Origin: a virus
Direction: 5' to 3' (one strand)
DNA length: 21,435 bases
IMG/VR virus record: IMGVR_UViG_3300000576_000030
Location: 1 to 21,435 of that record
The stretch's first letter is position 1; every line of letters starts with the position of its first letter. The position numbers were made by a program, and so were the translations under genes. This document shows, piece by piece, positions 21,300 through 21,435 of the stretch. The notes beneath the pieces are model-generated. The model had not been told where the DNA came from. It saw only the letters and a program-made list of their open reading frames with translations, and searched no databases.

Positions 21300-21319
21300 A
21301 GCAGTAGTTCACATATGAC

Positions 21320-21435
21320 TCTGCTTCTGGTCAACGATCACCAATGATATCTCGTGCATAACGATATGCCCAATAAGGATCTCGCATGATTGCTGGTTCT
21401 GCTTCTGGCCAGCGATCACCAATGACATCTCGTGC
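21320..21435 (-). repeat. 78-bp tandem coding repeat, 1.5 units seen
   Basis: The 38-bp segments at 21320-21357 and 21398-21435 differ at three positions and are 78 bp apart, which is 26 codons. The repeat continues beyond the right edge. Confidence 0.85.
21331..21435 (-). CDS. 26-residue-repeat protein, N-terminus cut by window edge
   Basis: The last 34 codons of a gene entering from the right edge read ARDVIGDRWPEAEPAIMRDP then YWAYRYARDIIGDR and a TGA at 21331-21333. The repeat unit RWPEAEP...YARDIIGD is a type I recall from long repetitive T4-like and bacterial proteins of unknown function. The stop falls exactly where the previous unit has Trp TGG, and the frame continues PEAESYVNYC to a second stop at 21298. 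So the gene may be recently truncated by 11 residues. Function unknown. Confidence 0.7.
   Translation of the reverse strand, partial: ARDVIGDRWPEAEPAIMRDPYWAYRYARDIIGDR

Larger units (their letters stand above)
21257..21312 (-). repeat. 56-bp terminator plus late-promoter repeat, copy B (before terminase)
   Basis: It matches copy A at 19166-19221 except at two positions. The promoter part drives terminase; the upstream part GTGAACTACTGCTGA would encode VNYC-stop at the end of the neighbouring repeat protein if its TGA at 21331 were read as Trp. Confidence 0.9.

Noticed and set aside
21320-21435. CRISPR-like repeat
   Set aside because: The 78-bp period is a multiple of three, is translated, and matches a repetitive protein.

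Overview
The window looks like part of an AT-rich marine T4-like myovirus genome (dsDNA, contractile-tailed). The recognisable core is T4-type: replicative helicase gp41, primase gp61, clamp-loader subunit gp62, helicase UvsW, recombinase UvsX, ssDNA-binding protein gp32 and terminase large subunit gp17. Many of the unassigned proteins look like families I remember from marine T4-like phages of cyanobacteria and SAR11-type hosts. No photosynthesis genes are present, so the host cannot be named. No tRNA, CRISPR array or insertion sequence was found.

Layout. Almost everything is on the minus strand. 1-2164: a late block with a nucleotidyltransferase/acetyltransferase fusion cut by the left edge, two unknown proteins and a zinc-protease-like lipoprotein. 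2197-4818: a small membrane protein with a doubtful start, gp41 and primase. 4858-5760: a probable virion protein. 5846-6214: an unknown gene on the plus strand. 6174-10727: a tightly overlapped operon from uvsW through three unknown genes, gp62, a zinc-finger protein, a 194-residue protein carrying bacterial DNA polymerase III alpha motifs, and one more unknown. 10761-13423: a cupin and three probable virion proteins, two of them with capsid-targeting-like N-termini. 13510-14127: a plus-strand unknown. 14136-17782: gp32, uvsX, two small unknowns, a peroxiredoxin and a conserved unknown. 17892-19085: an unknown, probably structural. 19225-21249: gp17 interrupted by a mini-intein. 21331-21435: the end of a repeat protein cut by the right edge.

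Regulation can be read directly. T4-style late -10 elements (G(G/A)TAAATA) precede the putative virion genes, usually only 5-9 nt from the ATG, which predicts leaderless or nearly leaderless late mRNAs. Sigma70-like promoters with exact 17-bp spacers precede gp32, uvsW and primase. The gp32 leader can fold into an H-type pseudoknot just upstream of the ribosome binding site, in the place where T4 gene 32 has its autoregulatory pseudoknot. A 56-bp terminator plus late-promoter cassette is repeated on both sides of the terminase gene.

Most notable items: the gp32 leader pseudoknot, the terminase intein directly before Walker B, the condensed Pol III alpha-like protein, the capsid-targeting-like N-termini, and the duplicated terminator/promoter cassette. 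All family assignments come from motif reading and memory; no database search was run.
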